From the NCBI GenBank assembly GCA_951812575.1, contig OX638322.1, positions 3,724,501 through 3,788,500 of the forward strand: DNA of 64,000 nucleotides. Direction: 5' to 3'. The notes under the pieces were generated by a model. The model was given only the letters and a program-made list of their open reading frames with translations, was not told where the DNA came from and ran no database searches. The translations under genes were made by a program, and so were the position numbers. This DNA comes from Candidatus Binatia bacterium. GTDB taxonomy: Bacteria > Desulfobacterota > Binatia > Bin18. Positions 41,245-49,697 of the stretch are shown piece after piece; position 1 is the first letter of the stretch; each line of letters starts with the position of its first letter.

Positions 41245-42018
41245 ATGCAAGAAGTGAAGGTTGCTATTCGGAATGGAAAATTCACCACCTCAATGCAGTG
41301 GGGCGGCAGTGGCGAGCCGCTGCTGTTTCTGCACGGTGCCGGTGGCCCCATGGTGGGGGCACCGTTTCTTGAGGAACTCGCTCAGGTTTTTACCGTTTAC
41401 GCTCCGGCCCATCCCGGCTTTGGATCTGGAACCGGTATCGAGCATATTGACGACGTGATTGACTTCGCCCTGTACTATCACGATTTTCTTGACGAGTTGC
41501 AGATCGATAGCCCGCATATCATGGGTCACTCGCTGGGCGGCATGTTGGCCGCAGAGATTGCTGCGCTCGCCCCGTACCGGATCAATCGTCTCGTGCTGGT
41601 CTGTCCGGCAGGACTCTGGCTTGAGGACGATCCCATTCCGGATTTCTTTACCTTTAACCCGCAGCAGATGGTCGAACATGTGTTTCATGACCCCAGCGGT
41701 CCCATGAGCCAAATGTTCACCGAACAGTTGCAATCGCCTGAAGCCCAGCTTGAGATGTATAAATGCCTGGCCTCAACCGGAAAATTCTTGTGGCCGATTC
41801 CTGACAAAGGGCTCAAGAAACGTATCCATCGGCTGCAACTGCCCACCCTGTTGCTGTGGGGAGAATCCGACAAGCTTATTCCCCCGGTCTATGGGGAGGC
41901 GTTTCAGCGCGCCATTCCCGGTTCGCGCCTGGTCCACTTCGCGAGTTCGGGCCATATGATTATGCTGGAGGAACAGGACGCTTTTGTCGAAGCCGTGTCA
42001 GATTTTTTATTGGAGTAA
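41245..42018 (+). CDS. Alpha/beta hydrolase
   Basis: A 257-residue alpha/beta hydrolase. LLFLHGAGGPMVG carries the oxyanion HG motif, VYAPAHPGFG follows, then the nucleophile elbow IMGHSLGGMLAAE (G-H-S-L-G), LLLWGESDKLIPP and the catalytic His in FASSGHMIMLEE. Start chosen at the ATG after ATGGAGATTGTTTGGA, not the longer upstream frame that overlaps the LLM gene. Unlike the hydrolase at 36090 it keeps a serine nucleophile. Together with its LLM neighbour it could cleave an ester, lactone or C-C bond made by oxygenation. Confidence 0.88.
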   Translation: MQEVKVAIRNGKFTTSMQWGGSGEPLLFLHGAGGPMVGAPFLEELAQVFTVYAPAHPGFGSGTGIEHIDDVIDFALYYHDFLDELQIDSPHIMGHSLGGMLAAEIAALAPYRINRLVLVCPAGLWLEDDPIPDFFTFNPQQMVEHVFHDPSGPMSQMFTEQLQSPEAQLEMYKCLASTGKFLWPIPDKGLKKRIHRLQLPTLLLWGESDKLIPPVYGEAFQRAIPGSRLVHFASSGHMIMLEEQDAFVEAVSDFLLE

Positions 42019-42035
42019 CCCGAAAGGAGGGGAGT

Positions 42036-42416
42036 ATGATTAAGGCGAAATCGATCCGCCATACTGGGGTGCCGGTCTCGGACGTGAGAAAGGCCAAGCG
42101 GTTTTATGGGGAAATTCTCGGCTTGGGTGAGATAGAGCGGCCCAAGATCAAGGGTATACCTGGAGCCTGGTATGAGGTGGACGGCACCCAGGTGCATATC
42201 ATTGGCCAACGCAACACAATGGCCGACAAGGATATTCCGGGTATCGGCACCCATATCGCAGTCCAGGTCGAAGACCTTGAAGAGGCCAAACGGGTGCTCA
42301 AGAGAAGGCGGGTGAAGTTCCAGGAATTTGCCCCGCCACCCAATCTTGGTTTGGCTCCGGTGGTCTTTGTCCGTGACCCGGACGGCAATGTGGTCGAGCT
42401 GCGGACGGAAGCCTAA
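42036..42416 (+). CDS. VOC-superfamily protein
   Basis: A 126-residue vicinal-oxygen-chelate protein: IRHTGVPVSDVRKAKRFYGEILGL at the start, GIGTHIAVQVEDLEEAKRVLKRRRV in the middle and the ending VVFVRDPDGNVVELRTEA. His9, His-containing THIAVQV and the final Glu are candidate metal ligands. RBS AAAGGAGGGGAG precedes the ATG. Dioxygenase, glyoxalase or epimerase chemistry is possible; its position after the hydrolase makes a role in the same catabolic sequence likely. Confidence 0.87.
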   Translation: MIKAKSIRHTGVPVSDVRKAKRFYGEILGLGEIERPKIKGIPGAWYEVDGTQVHIIGQRNTMADKDIPGIGTHIAVQVEDLEEAKRVLKRRRVKFQEFAPPPNLGLAPVVFVRDPDGNVVELRTEA

Positions 42417-42445
42417 ACATATTTGAGCGGCATACAGCGGAGAGG

Positions 42446-42536
42446 AACCCACCCCGCTGCTTCGCAGCACCCCTCCCGAGAGGGGATGTATTCCGCTCCC
42501 CTCCTCGGAGGGGTGGCCGAAGGCCGGGGTGGGTTC
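42446..42536. repeat. GC-rich palindromic repeat (family D)
   Basis: AACCCACCCCG at the left matches CGGGGTGGGTT at the right as a perfect inverted repeat, with CCCCTCCTCGGAGGGG inside. It interrupts the catabolic cluster between the VOC gene and the 163-residue unknown. No clear target duplication is visible. Confidence 0.7.
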
Positions 42537-42572
42537 TTCTTCGTATCCAGGCATAAGCAGGGGAGAAGTCTG

Positions 42573-43064
42573 ATGCTGATCGAAATCTATCCCAAACCCG
42601 ACGGCATGCAGCATATCAACCTCATGTTCTGTGAGGCTGAACCCGAGCCCGAGGATGGCTGGGTGCGCGCTCATATTGACGCGTTTCCCACTCCGCCCAA
42701 GCGGATTTTTGAAGAGGAACGGGCTGGCCGGACGTATACCACGCTCCAGTACGGCCAGTGCGTCATCGGGCATTCCATGTTCTATATCGAAAAGCACAAG
42801 GGCGTGGTGGACAAGCTGTGCGGAGTCTGCACGAGCGAGCTTGAGCGGGCCGATCTGGACCATATTACCCGGAATACAATCATCTCCCGTCTGGCGCTGG
42901 AACTGGATAAACACGCCCGATTTTCGGTCGACGATCAGGGCAATCTGGCCATTGCCCTGAAAGATATAGAGGCAGCCGAGATTCACGAACGCCTGGGTGA
43001 GCTGATAGCCGAAGAAACTTCTGTCCGACCTGTCGAAACCGTAGCCATAGGAAATGAGGCCTGA
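42573..43064 (+). CDS. Uncharacterised 163-residue protein with CGVC motif
   Basis: I do not recognise the family. The protein is acidic. It opens MLIEIYPKPDGMQHINLMFCEAEPE, has a central CGVCTSELERADLDHITR with two cysteines three apart, and ends with a helical, Glu-rich tail (IEAAEIHERLGELIAEE). The 11-bp overlap of its end with the SDR start (43054-43064) suggests co-translation. A real gene is supported by RBS GGGGAGAAGTC and by context. The CxxC could bind a metal or be redox-active. Confidence 0.65.
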   Translation: MLIEIYPKPDGMQHINLMFCEAEPEPEDGWVRAHIDAFPTPPKRIFEEERAGRTYTTLQYGQCVIGHSMFYIEKHKGVVDKLCGVCTSELERADLDHITRNTIISRLALELDKHARFSVDDQGNLAIALKDIEAAEIHERLGELIAEETSVRPVETVAIGNEA

Positions 43065-43818
43065 CGTGGCAGGGGTGGAAGGCAGAGTGGCGTTTATAAC
43101 CGGGGCCGGGTCGGGCATCGGGCGCGCGACCGCGCGGGTCTTGGCCCAAGGCGGCGCCGATATTGTGGTGACGGATATCAACTTGGCCGGGGCTGAGGAA
43201 ACGGCCCAAGCCGTCACTGAATTGGGTCGCAAGGCGCTCGCGCTTCGGGTCGATGTGTCAGACCTGCGTGCGGTTGAAACGGCGACGGCACAGGCAGGCC
43301 AGGAGTTGGGCGCGATTGATATTCTGTTCAGCAACGCCGGCATAGGAACCCAGGTCGCGTTTGCGGACATGACCGAGGAGGATTGGGACCACATGTTCGA
43401 CGTTCATCTCAATGGCACGTATCACTGCTTTCGCGCGGTCTTACCCGAGATGAAAACGGCGGGCTGGGGTCGGTTGATCAGTACTTCCTCTATGGGGGCT
43501 TTTACCGGAGGAGTCCGTTTGGCCCATTACTGTGCGGCCAAGGCCGGTATTGCCGGGCTCACGGTTGCCATGGCAAGTGAGCTGGCGCGGTCGGGCATTA
43601 CGGTCAATGCGGTTGCCCCCGGTGTGATCGACACGCCGATGGTCCGGCAGAGTCCTGAGCGCTGGGTCAAGAATATGACCAAGACCATTCCGATGCGCAA
43701 ACTGGGACAACCCGAAGATATCGCCCATGCCGTCGTCTATCTGGCCTCGGAGGAAGCCGGATTCATGACGGGTCAGATTCTCAGTCCGAACGGCGGCTCG
43801 TATATGAAGTGGTGCTAA
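43054..43818 (+). CDS. Short-chain dehydrogenase/reductase
   Basis: A 254-residue classical SDR. NAD(P)-binding TGAGSGIG at residues 16-23, DVSDL, the NAG motif SNAGIG, the catalytic Ser in ISTSSMG, YCAAK (Tyr and Lys), and the substrate-loop start APGVIDTPM. An alternative GTG start at 43066 avoids the overlap with the previous gene. The next gene is a second SDR, two bases on. Both could reduce or oxidise carbonyls in the same pathway. Confidence 0.9.
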   Translation: MRPDVAGVEGRVAFITGAGSGIGRATARVLAQGGADIVVTDINLAGAEETAQAVTELGRKALALRVDVSDLRAVETATAQAGQELGAIDILFSNAGIGTQVAFADMTEEDWDHMFDVHLNGTYHCFRAVLPEMKTAGWGRLISTSSMGAFTGGVRLAHYCAAKAGIAGLTVAMASELARSGITVNAVAPGVIDTPMVRQSPERWVKNMTKTIPMRKLGQPEDIAHAVVYLASEEAGFMTGQILSPNGGSYMKWC

Positions 43819-43819
43819 G

Positions 43820-44575
43820 ATGCGACTGTCAGGAAAAACCGCTCTGATAACCGGCGCCGGGTCGGGCCTCGGCCAGGCGACCGCCCAGCTTTTTGCTCAG
43901 GAGGGAGCGCGCGTCGTTGTGGCCGATATCAGCCAGCGTCGCGCACAGGCCGTCGCTGCCGAGATCAATGACACCAACGCTTCCCCGGCCATAGGCATTC
44001 AGGTAGATGTAACTCAGCGTCAGGCCGTCAACGCTCTGGTTGATCAGGCCAAGAGCGCGTATGGACCAATCCGTATTCTTGTGAACAACGCCGGGATTGC
44101 CCAGATCAAGGACCTGCTCGATATCACGCCTGAAGACTGGCAGCGCATGATCGACGTCCACATGAAGGGCACCTTTCTATGCACCCGGGCCGTGATCGAA
44201 GATATGATAGCCGCCCAGTGGGGGCGGGTGATTAACACCGCCTCTGTTGCCGGCATGACCGGCGGGCCGCAAAACGCGCACTACGCTGCGGCAAAGGCCG
44301 CCATTATCGGTTTTACCCGCTCGCTGGCCCTGGAGTACGCGCGGTCGGGCATTACCGTGAATGCGGTTGCCCCCGGACTGATCGAAATGCCCATGGTCAA
44401 ACAGGGCACCGGCCCTGCCGCCGAGAAGGTCGTAGATTTCTTTATCCGTCGCATTCCCATGCGCCAGATGGGGACACCCGGAGACATCGCCGCGGCGCAT
44501 TTGTATCTGGCCTCGGACGATGCCGCCTATGTGACCGGACAGGTGCTGAGCCCGAACGGCGGCTATCTGGTGTGA
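43820..44575 (+). CDS. Short-chain dehydrogenase/reductase (FabG-like)
   Basis: A 251-residue classical SDR: TGAGSGLG nucleotide-binding loop, VVADISQRRAQAV, NNAGIAQ, the catalytic Ser in INTASVAGMTGG, YAAAK and the C-terminal VLSPNGGYLV. It starts one base after the previous stop and clearly descends from the same duplication (shared SPNGG end, ITVNAVAPG). A pair of SDRs in tandem is common in catabolic clusters and suggests successive or stereo-distinct steps. Confidence 0.9.
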   Translation: MRLSGKTALITGAGSGLGQATAQLFAQEGARVVVADISQRRAQAVAAEINDTNASPAIGIQVDVTQRQAVNALVDQAKSAYGPIRILVNNAGIAQIKDLLDITPEDWQRMIDVHMKGTFLCTRAVIEDMIAAQWGRVINTASVAGMTGGPQNAHYAAAKAAIIGFTRSLALEYARSGITVNAVAPGLIEMPMVKQGTGPAAEKVVDFFIRRIPMRQMGTPGDIAAAHLYLASDDAAYVTGQVLSPNGGYLV

Positions 44576-44621
44576 AGCGTTTTTCCTTGACGTTTCCGCA
44601 CGCTGGTTGTAGCGTGGCGGT

Positions 44622-45557
44622 GTGAACGAAGCCTTTGAACACCGCTCGCTCATCGACCGCACCCTCCTGCGCACCTTTCAGCAACGCCAAGACTGGCCGT
44701 CCATTATCCGGCTGACCCTCCATCTGTCCGCTTTCCTGCTGTGTGCGTATGGCGTGCTGCTCGTGACGCCGCATTCTCACCTGGCGGCGGGCCTGCTCTC
44801 GGTCGGGCTTGGTGGAATATGGGCTTCGCTGTTCGCCCCCTTTCACGAGTGTACGCACCAAACCGCCTTTAAGTCCGTCTGGCTGAACTCCCTGGGTGCC
44901 TGGCTCAGCGGCTTTCCCTTTGGCATGGCACCGGCCGTGTACCGGGCCTTCCATTTCGATCATCACCGCTACACCCAATATCCCGACCAGGACCCCGAGC
45001 TGTTGTTCTTAGGCGGGCAGCCGGTGTCCTGGCCGACCCGATGGAAAAACTGGCTGCTCATGATTAGCGGCTGGGGCCTTATCCAGTTCAAAGCAGGCGC
45101 TTTGGTGCGCTTCCCTTTCCTGGCCTATGAGAAGTGGGCGGCTTTCGCACCCTGGGCGCCGCCCGACCAACGTTCCACACTGGCCTGGCAATCGGGTGTG
45201 ATCGCCCTCTTTTGGGTCGGGCTGATTGTCGCGGCCTGCATCGGGCCCGCGGGTATGGGCTGGGTGCTGTTTGCCGGGCTGCTGGGCCATATGTTTCAAG
45301 CCATCTGGATAACCACCGAGCACACCGGTCTGCCGAATGAAGGCTCCATTCTGGCGCGCACGCGCACCATGCAGACCTGGCCGTTTTTCAGTTGGTGGCT
45401 GTGGAATATGAACTTTCACGCCGAGCACCACGCCTGGCCGGCGGTCCCGTGGTACCGGCTGCCCGCCCTGCACCGGGAAGTGTCGGAACACCTCGACGCC
45501 ACGGAGCGCGGCTATGCCCGCCTCCAGTTCAAGGTCTGGAGCAAGGTCGGCGGGTAG
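44622..45557 (+). CDS. Fatty acid desaturase-family membrane di-iron protein
   Basis: A 311-residue membrane protein with the three histidine boxes of the desaturase/hydroxylase superfamily: FHECTH, HFDHHRYTQ and FHAEHHAWP. Hydrophobic segments separate them. The layout suits fatty-acid desaturases or carotenoid hydroxylase/ketolase-like enzymes. Start is GTG. It could insert oxygen or a double bond into a hydrocarbon or lipid. It is in the same direction as the SDRs but 46 bp downstream, with no tight overlap. Confidence 0.85.
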   Translation: MNEAFEHRSLIDRTLLRTFQQRQDWPSIIRLTLHLSAFLLCAYGVLLVTPHSHLAAGLLSVGLGGIWASLFAPFHECTHQTAFKSVWLNSLGAWLSGFPFGMAPAVYRAFHFDHHRYTQYPDQDPELLFLGGQPVSWPTRWKNWLLMISGWGLIQFKAGALVRFPFLAYEKWAAFAPWAPPDQRSTLAWQSGVIALFWVGLIVAACIGPAGMGWVLFAGLLGHMFQAIWITTEHTGLPNEGSILARTRTMQTWPFFSWWLWNMNFHAEHHAWPAVPWYRLPALHREVSEHLDATERGYARLQFKVWSKVGG

Positions 45558-45607
45558 TGCCGGCTGAGAGCTGACCGCGACGATTCCCCTATCCCCTCCG
45601 CGGAGAG

Positions 45608-45635
45608 GTAGGGGCGATTCATGAATCGCCCCTAC
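45608..45635. repeat. 28-bp self-complementary palindrome (family C)
   Basis: GTAGGGGCGATTCA joined to TGAATCGCCCCTAC, with no loop. Two close relatives lie at 57156-57183 and 58600-58626. Confidence 0.75.
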
Positions 45636-45751
45636 GGAGTATTGGAATGACAACCCGTCGCCGTATCTGTACTGCTCACCGCTCGCCTTGACCCTCCGAA
45701 ACCCAACGTCTAGGCTCAAGCCAACCGCACATCAGGAGGTCAGGAATTACG

Positions 45752-46915
45752 ATGCTCACCGCACCGACGCGCTTTTTTACCGAAGACCATGAGATATTCC
45801 GCGAACAGGTTCGTAATTTTGTGACCAAGGAGGTCCATCCCCATATTGACCAGTGGGAAGAGGAGGCCCTTTTTCCCAAGTCGCTCTACCGACGCATGGG
45901 TGAACTCGGGTTTCTGGGTATCCGCCACCCCGTGGAATATGGAGGCAGTGCCGGGGATATCTGGATGACGCTCGTCTTTTGTGAGGAGTTGTGCCGCTGC
46001 CGGGCCTTGGGCTTACCAACCAGCGTGCTGGTCCATACCGACATGTCCTCGACCCATATCGCGCGCAATGGAACATCGGAGCAGAAAGAACACTACCTGC
46101 GGCCCATGATTACGGGCGAGGCGGTCTGTGCCATAGGCGTGACCGAACCCTCGGGCGGCTCCGACGTTGCCAGCATCCGCACCACGGCAGTGAAAGACGG
46201 CGATTCCTACGTCATCAACGGCTCCAAGATTTTTATTACCAACTCCGTCCACGCCGATGTCTTTTGCGTGGCTGCCAAAACCGACAAGGACGCCCAGGCG
46301 CGTGGCATTTCCATGTTTCTTGTTGAGCGCGACACCCCCGGCTTCAGCCTGGCCAAAAAGCTGGACAAAATGGGCTGTCATAGTTCGGATACCGGCGAGT
46401 TGGTCTTTGAAGACGTGCGCGTTCCACGTCACAACCTCTTGGGACAAGAGGGCAAGGGGTTTTACTATATTATGCAGAACTTCCAGGACGAGCGCCTGAT
46501 TGCGGCCAGTATGGCCGTGAGTGCGGCCCAGCAGGCTCTTGAAGATACGCTTACCTATACGCGTGAGCGGGAGACGTTTGGCAAACGTATATTTGACCAT
46601 CAGGTCGTGTCGCATCGCCTGGCGGATATGGCGACCGAATTGGAAGCCGCCCGTCAGTTGACCTACTACGCGGCCGACGTGCTGGCCAGCGGGCGTGACT
46701 GTAGTACCGAAGTCTCGATGGCAAAGCTGTATGGCTGTAACGTGGCCAATAAAGTCGCCTATGAGTGCGTCCAACTGCACGGCGGCTATGGCTATATGAA
46801 AGAATTTGCGGTCGAACGGTTCTACCGCGACATCCGTCAGACCACGATTGCCGGAGGGTCCGCCGAGATTATGAAGGAAATCATCGTTAAGCGCGGGCTG
46901 GACCGGGATCTGTAG
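45752..46915 (+). CDS. Acyl-CoA dehydrogenase
   Basis: A 387-residue FAD-dependent acyl-CoA dehydrogenase. Seen are the substrate/FAD loops AIGVTEPSGGSDVASIRTTA and the strand VINGSKIFITN, then the C-terminal half SAAQQALEDTLTYTRERETFGKRIFDHQ and VQLHGGYGYMKEFAVERFYRD. IAGGSAEIMKEIIVKR is the usual closing segment. It oxidises an acyl-CoA to an enoyl-CoA; chain length is not readable. RBS CAGGAGGTCAGG. It could continue the pathway begun by the cluster upstream. Confidence 0.92.
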   Translation: MLTAPTRFFTEDHEIFREQVRNFVTKEVHPHIDQWEEEALFPKSLYRRMGELGFLGIRHPVEYGGSAGDIWMTLVFCEELCRCRALGLPTSVLVHTDMSSTHIARNGTSEQKEHYLRPMITGEAVCAIGVTEPSGGSDVASIRTTAVKDGDSYVINGSKIFITNSVHADVFCVAAKTDKDAQARGISMFLVERDTPGFSLAKKLDKMGCHSSDTGELVFEDVRVPRHNLLGQEGKGFYYIMQNFQDERLIAASMAVSAAQQALEDTLTYTRERETFGKRIFDHQVVSHRLADMATELEAARQLTYYAADVLASGRDCSTEVSMAKLYGCNVANKVAYECVQLHGGYGYMKEFAVERFYRDIRQTTIAGGSAEIMKEIIVKRGLDRDL

Positions 46916-46929
46916 ACCAAGAAGGAGCA

Positions 46930-46980
46930 ATCCCCCTGCGCTGTCGCGCTTCCCTCTTGGAAAGGGGGACTGAGGGGAAC
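46930..46980. repeat. Intergenic hairpin repeat
   Basis: CCCCCTGCGCTGTCGCGC then TTCCCTCTTGGAAAGGGGGA forms a hairpin just after the dehydrogenase stop. It is a repeat type often found in environmental genomes; only one copy is seen here. Confidence 0.5.
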
Positions 46981-47135
46981 CTCATTCTAGGTCTCACGCC
47001 TGGACTAATGCTTCTTTACTTTGAATCTGTTATATTCTACTAAAGACGAGCAACACCTCTGGCGGTGTTATATGTGGATGTGTGGAATGGATCCGTTGTG
47101 TGGTGGTGGATTGGTGGTATGTGGAGGAGGAATCC

Positions 47136-47621
47136 ATGGGAGTGGTGCTGGAGGTCGAAGTCCCACAAAGAGCGTTTAATCGTCGTATCCAACCCTTTGC
47201 TATTGCCCTTGCCGAAGTCTCCTGGCGCGTAAAGATGTTTACGCACGAAGGAGTGGTCCTGGCGGCCCTGTACCTTGAAGAGCCCGACCTCATTCTGGCC
47301 CTGGCACTGTGGCCGAATGCGGACTCCGCGCGGCGTCTGTTTAAAGGACATTTTGAAATCTGCTTGTGCTCGGCCGCAGACCCGGCGGGGCGGGTCCGTC
47401 TTGCCGTACAGATTGATCCTGCCATGGTTGAGGAACTCTTTGTCGCCGCGGAGTTGATTAACGCTAAGCCGTCAAAGGCGAGTGCGAAGCGGGCCGAAAA
47501 ATATTTTACAGAGTTCCTGGCCTTAGGCTTCCCGGACTCTCAAGTCGTCTGGGCTCGGTCGTGTCGATGGCAGGATGCGCCCGAGTACCTGGAGGCGACG
47601 ACGCCTATCCGGGTGGGCTGA
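47136..47621 (+). CDS. Uncharacterised 161-residue protein
   Basis: I do not recognise a family. The protein begins GVVLEVEVPQRAFNRRIQPFAIALAEVSWRVKMFTHEGVVLAALYLEE and is mostly alpha/beta with a C-terminal basic patch (KPSKASAKRAEKYFTEFLALGF). The start after GTGGAGGAGGAATCC is well supported, while a longer frame upstream runs through GT-rich leader DNA. It lies 125 bp before the DAHP synthase gene with no overlap. Confidence 0.6.
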   Translation: MGVVLEVEVPQRAFNRRIQPFAIALAEVSWRVKMFTHEGVVLAALYLEEPDLILALALWPNADSARRLFKGHFEICLCSAADPAGRVRLAVQIDPAMVEELFVAAELINAKPSKASAKRAEKYFTEFLALGFPDSQVVWARSCRWQDAPEYLEATTPIRVG

Positions 47622-47746
47622 GAAATGGGCTCGCATTCGGACAAAAGACGTGGTATGCCGTGAACTTCGCCCATCTGCTGGGTGAAGTTCAGATGCCACT
47701 ATACCGAAAGGCCGGCGACACGTCTGCTTTTCCACTGGAAAGCCAC

Positions 47747-48817
47747 ATGCCTGAGAAAATTGAAAATTCCCATCTCACTGAGATGACTCCCCTGGTTTCT
47801 CCCCGAACGGTCAAAGCCAAACTCCCGCTGACCGAAGGCGCGGCTGGTCTGGTCATGCAAACGCGCCGCGCGATCTGTGATATCCTGCACGGCCGGGACC
47901 GGCACCGCCTGCTCGTGGTTACTGGTCCATGCTCCATCCATGATCCCCAAGCCGCCTATGAATACGCCGAGCGCCTCAAACCGGTGATTGATGAAACGCG
48001 CGATCATCTCGTTGTGGTGATGCGGACCTATTTTGAGAAGCCGCGCACAACCATAGGCTGGAAGGGGTTGATTAACGATCCGCATCTTGACGGGTCGTGC
48101 GATATTCCGACCGGTCTGGAACGGGCCCGAGAAATTTTACTCCAGATCAACCATACGGGCGTACCCTGCGCGAGTGAAATGTTAGACCCGGTAACGCCGC
48201 AGTACGTCGCCGACCTGCTCAGTTGGGCAGCCATAGGAGCACGGACGACCCAGAGCCAGACGCATAGAGAGATGGCAAGCGGGCTCTCCATGCCGGTCGG
48301 TTTCAAGAATACGACCGGTGGGGAGGTCTCCGGGGCGATCAACGCCATGATTTCGGCCGGTCACCCGCATAGTTTCCTGGGCATTAATGCCGACGGTATG
48401 ACCTCGGTCATCAAGACCTTGGGGAATCCCGACCGTCATATTATTTTGCGGGGTGGGGGAGGGCGGCCCAATTACCGCCAGGAGGATATTGCGCAGGTGA
48501 CGGAGATGGTTGCCAAAGAAGGGATCGCACGCCCCATTATGGTGGACTGCTCCCACGGCAATTCAAACAAGGACTATACCCGTCAGTCTGCGATCTGTCG
48601 GGACGTGTTACGTCTGCGCCAAGAGCAAGAGTACGATGTCATGGGCATCCTCTTGGAGAGCAATTTGAAACCGGGGAATCAGTCTTGGAAAGAAGGTTCC
48701 CATCTCGAATATGGGGTGTCCATTACCGATGCCTGTATCGGTTGGGAAGAGTCGCACGATTTACTGTATGAAATGGCTGAAGTGGTGCAGTCCAACCCGT
48801 GTGCCGTTCCCGCATAA
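47747..48817 (+). CDS. aroG: 3-deoxy-7-phosphoheptulonate (DAHP) synthase, class I
   Basis: A 356-residue class I (AroF/G/H) DAHP synthase, the first enzyme of aromatic amino acid biosynthesis (phosphoenolpyruvate plus erythrose 4-phosphate). Motifs: VVTGPCSIHDPQAAYEYA, VVMRTYFEKPRTTIGWKGLINDP, TPQYVADLLSWAAIGARTTQSQTHREMASGLSMPVGFKN, HIILRGG, MVDCSHGNSNK and the C-terminal GVSITDACIGWEESHDLL. I start at the ATG at 47747, giving about the E. coli AroG length; an upstream ATG at 47693 is possible. The only core biosynthesis gene in the window. Confidence 0.93.
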   Translation: MPEKIENSHLTEMTPLVSPRTVKAKLPLTEGAAGLVMQTRRAICDILHGRDRHRLLVVTGPCSIHDPQAAYEYAERLKPVIDETRDHLVVVMRTYFEKPRTTIGWKGLINDPHLDGSCDIPTGLERAREILLQINHTGVPCASEMLDPVTPQYVADLLSWAAIGARTTQSQTHREMASGLSMPVGFKNTTGGEVSGAINAMISAGHPHSFLGINADGMTSVIKTLGNPDRHIILRGGGGRPNYRQEDIAQVTEMVAKEGIARPIMVDCSHGNSNKDYTRQSAICRDVLRLRQEQEYDVMGILLESNLKPGNQSWKEGSHLEYGVSITDACIGWEESHDLLYEMAEVVQSNPCAVPA

Positions 48818-49160
48818 TAAACGGTCTGTATGGCCCGTCGGAAGACCGGTCCTCTGCGTCTTCTGTCTGTACAGCCTGCTGGCATGCGTTGCTGTAGGTG
48901 CTGCCTCGTGCACCTATGCCGAACGCAAGTGGAACCAGAAAGTTGCTGAGTTCAATAAGGGCATTGATCAACAAATGGCCCAATCCGAAGGCAAGGCCAG
49001 CCGCTGCCAGGCCCGCGGCGGCGTCCTCTATAATGAGCAATGCTATATGCCCGATATGAACCCGGCCGTTCGGGACGAACAGACGTGTCGTCTGCACGGC
49101 GGCCTGTTCATCAATGAGGAATGCCTGACCGACCAACGCCGGAACGTCTCATTTCAATAG
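48801..49160 (+). CDS. Small putative lipoprotein
   Basis: A 119-residue protein of unknown family. From a GTG start, a basic n-region (PFPHNKRSVWPVGR), a hydrophobic core (PVLCVFCLYSLLACVAVG) and the lipobox-like AASC suggest a lipoprotein signal. The mature part is hydrophilic and has three Cys-containing motifs (CQARGGVLYNEQC, CRLHGGLFINEEC) that look like two related 13-15-residue units. It overlaps the end of the DAHP synthase gene by 17 bp in another frame. The start is the weak point. Confidence 0.5.
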   Translation: MPFPHNKRSVWPVGRPVLCVFCLYSLLACVAVGAASCTYAERKWNQKVAEFNKGIDQQMAQSEGKASRCQARGGVLYNEQCYMPDMNPAVRDEQTCRLHGGLFINEECLTDQRRNVSFQ

Positions 49161-49217
49161 CCGCCGGCAGCAGAACCGGCCAACCCAAGGGGCGCGATCT
49201 CCAAAGAGGAGGAAGTC

Positions 49218-49697
49218 ATGGACGAACCTGGGGAAAAAACAGAACTGGTTTACGGCAGCTGTTTTTGTGGCACCGTCCGGTTTGAGTTTGCCTTACCGAC
49301 GCTCTTCTGCGGTCACTGTCACTGCTCGATGTGTCGGCGCATGCATGGGGCCGGCTATGTGACCTGGATAGGGGTGCCCACGCCGCGATTCAGCCTGACT
49401 GCCGGACAGGAGCAGTTGACCGTTTTTGCCTCTTCGGTGCATGGTAAACGCTCGTTCTGCAATACCTGCGGCAGCTCGCTGTTCTGTCAGTCGAGCAAGC
49501 ATCCGGAGATCATGGACATTGTCCTGGCGAATCTGCACGACGCCATCGACCGCAAACCACAAGCGCATTACTACTTCTCCGACCGCGCGGACTGGACTGC
49601 CATAGGCGACTCCTTACCCCGCTTTGGCGGAGAAACCGGAACCGAACCCCTGGCAACGGAGTCTGCCAGCCATATGACAACGGAGAAACACGCATGA
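49218..49697 (+). CDS. GFA-family (glutathione-dependent formaldehyde-activating-like) Zn protein
   Basis: A 159-residue GFA/CENP-V-fold protein. The Zn-binding cysteines are in GSCFCGTVRFEF, CGHCHCSMCRRMHGAGYVTW and CNTCGSSLFCQS. The family fold binds two Zn ions; most bacterial members are of unknown function and not proven glutathione-dependent enzymes. A GAGGAGGAAGTC site precedes the ATG. It is joined to the next gene by an ATGA overlap (49694-49697). Confidence 0.88.
   Translation: MDEPGEKTELVYGSCFCGTVRFEFALPTLFCGHCHCSMCRRMHGAGYVTWIGVPTPRFSLTAGQEQLTVFASSVHGKRSFCNTCGSSLFCQSSKHPEIMDIVLANLHDAIDRKPQAHYYFSDRADWTAIGDSLPRFGGETGTEPLATESASHMTTEKHA

Noticed and set aside
49293..49568. Minus-strand frame over the GFA gene
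   Set aside because: Antisense shadow; the plus strand keeps all Zn-binding cysteines.
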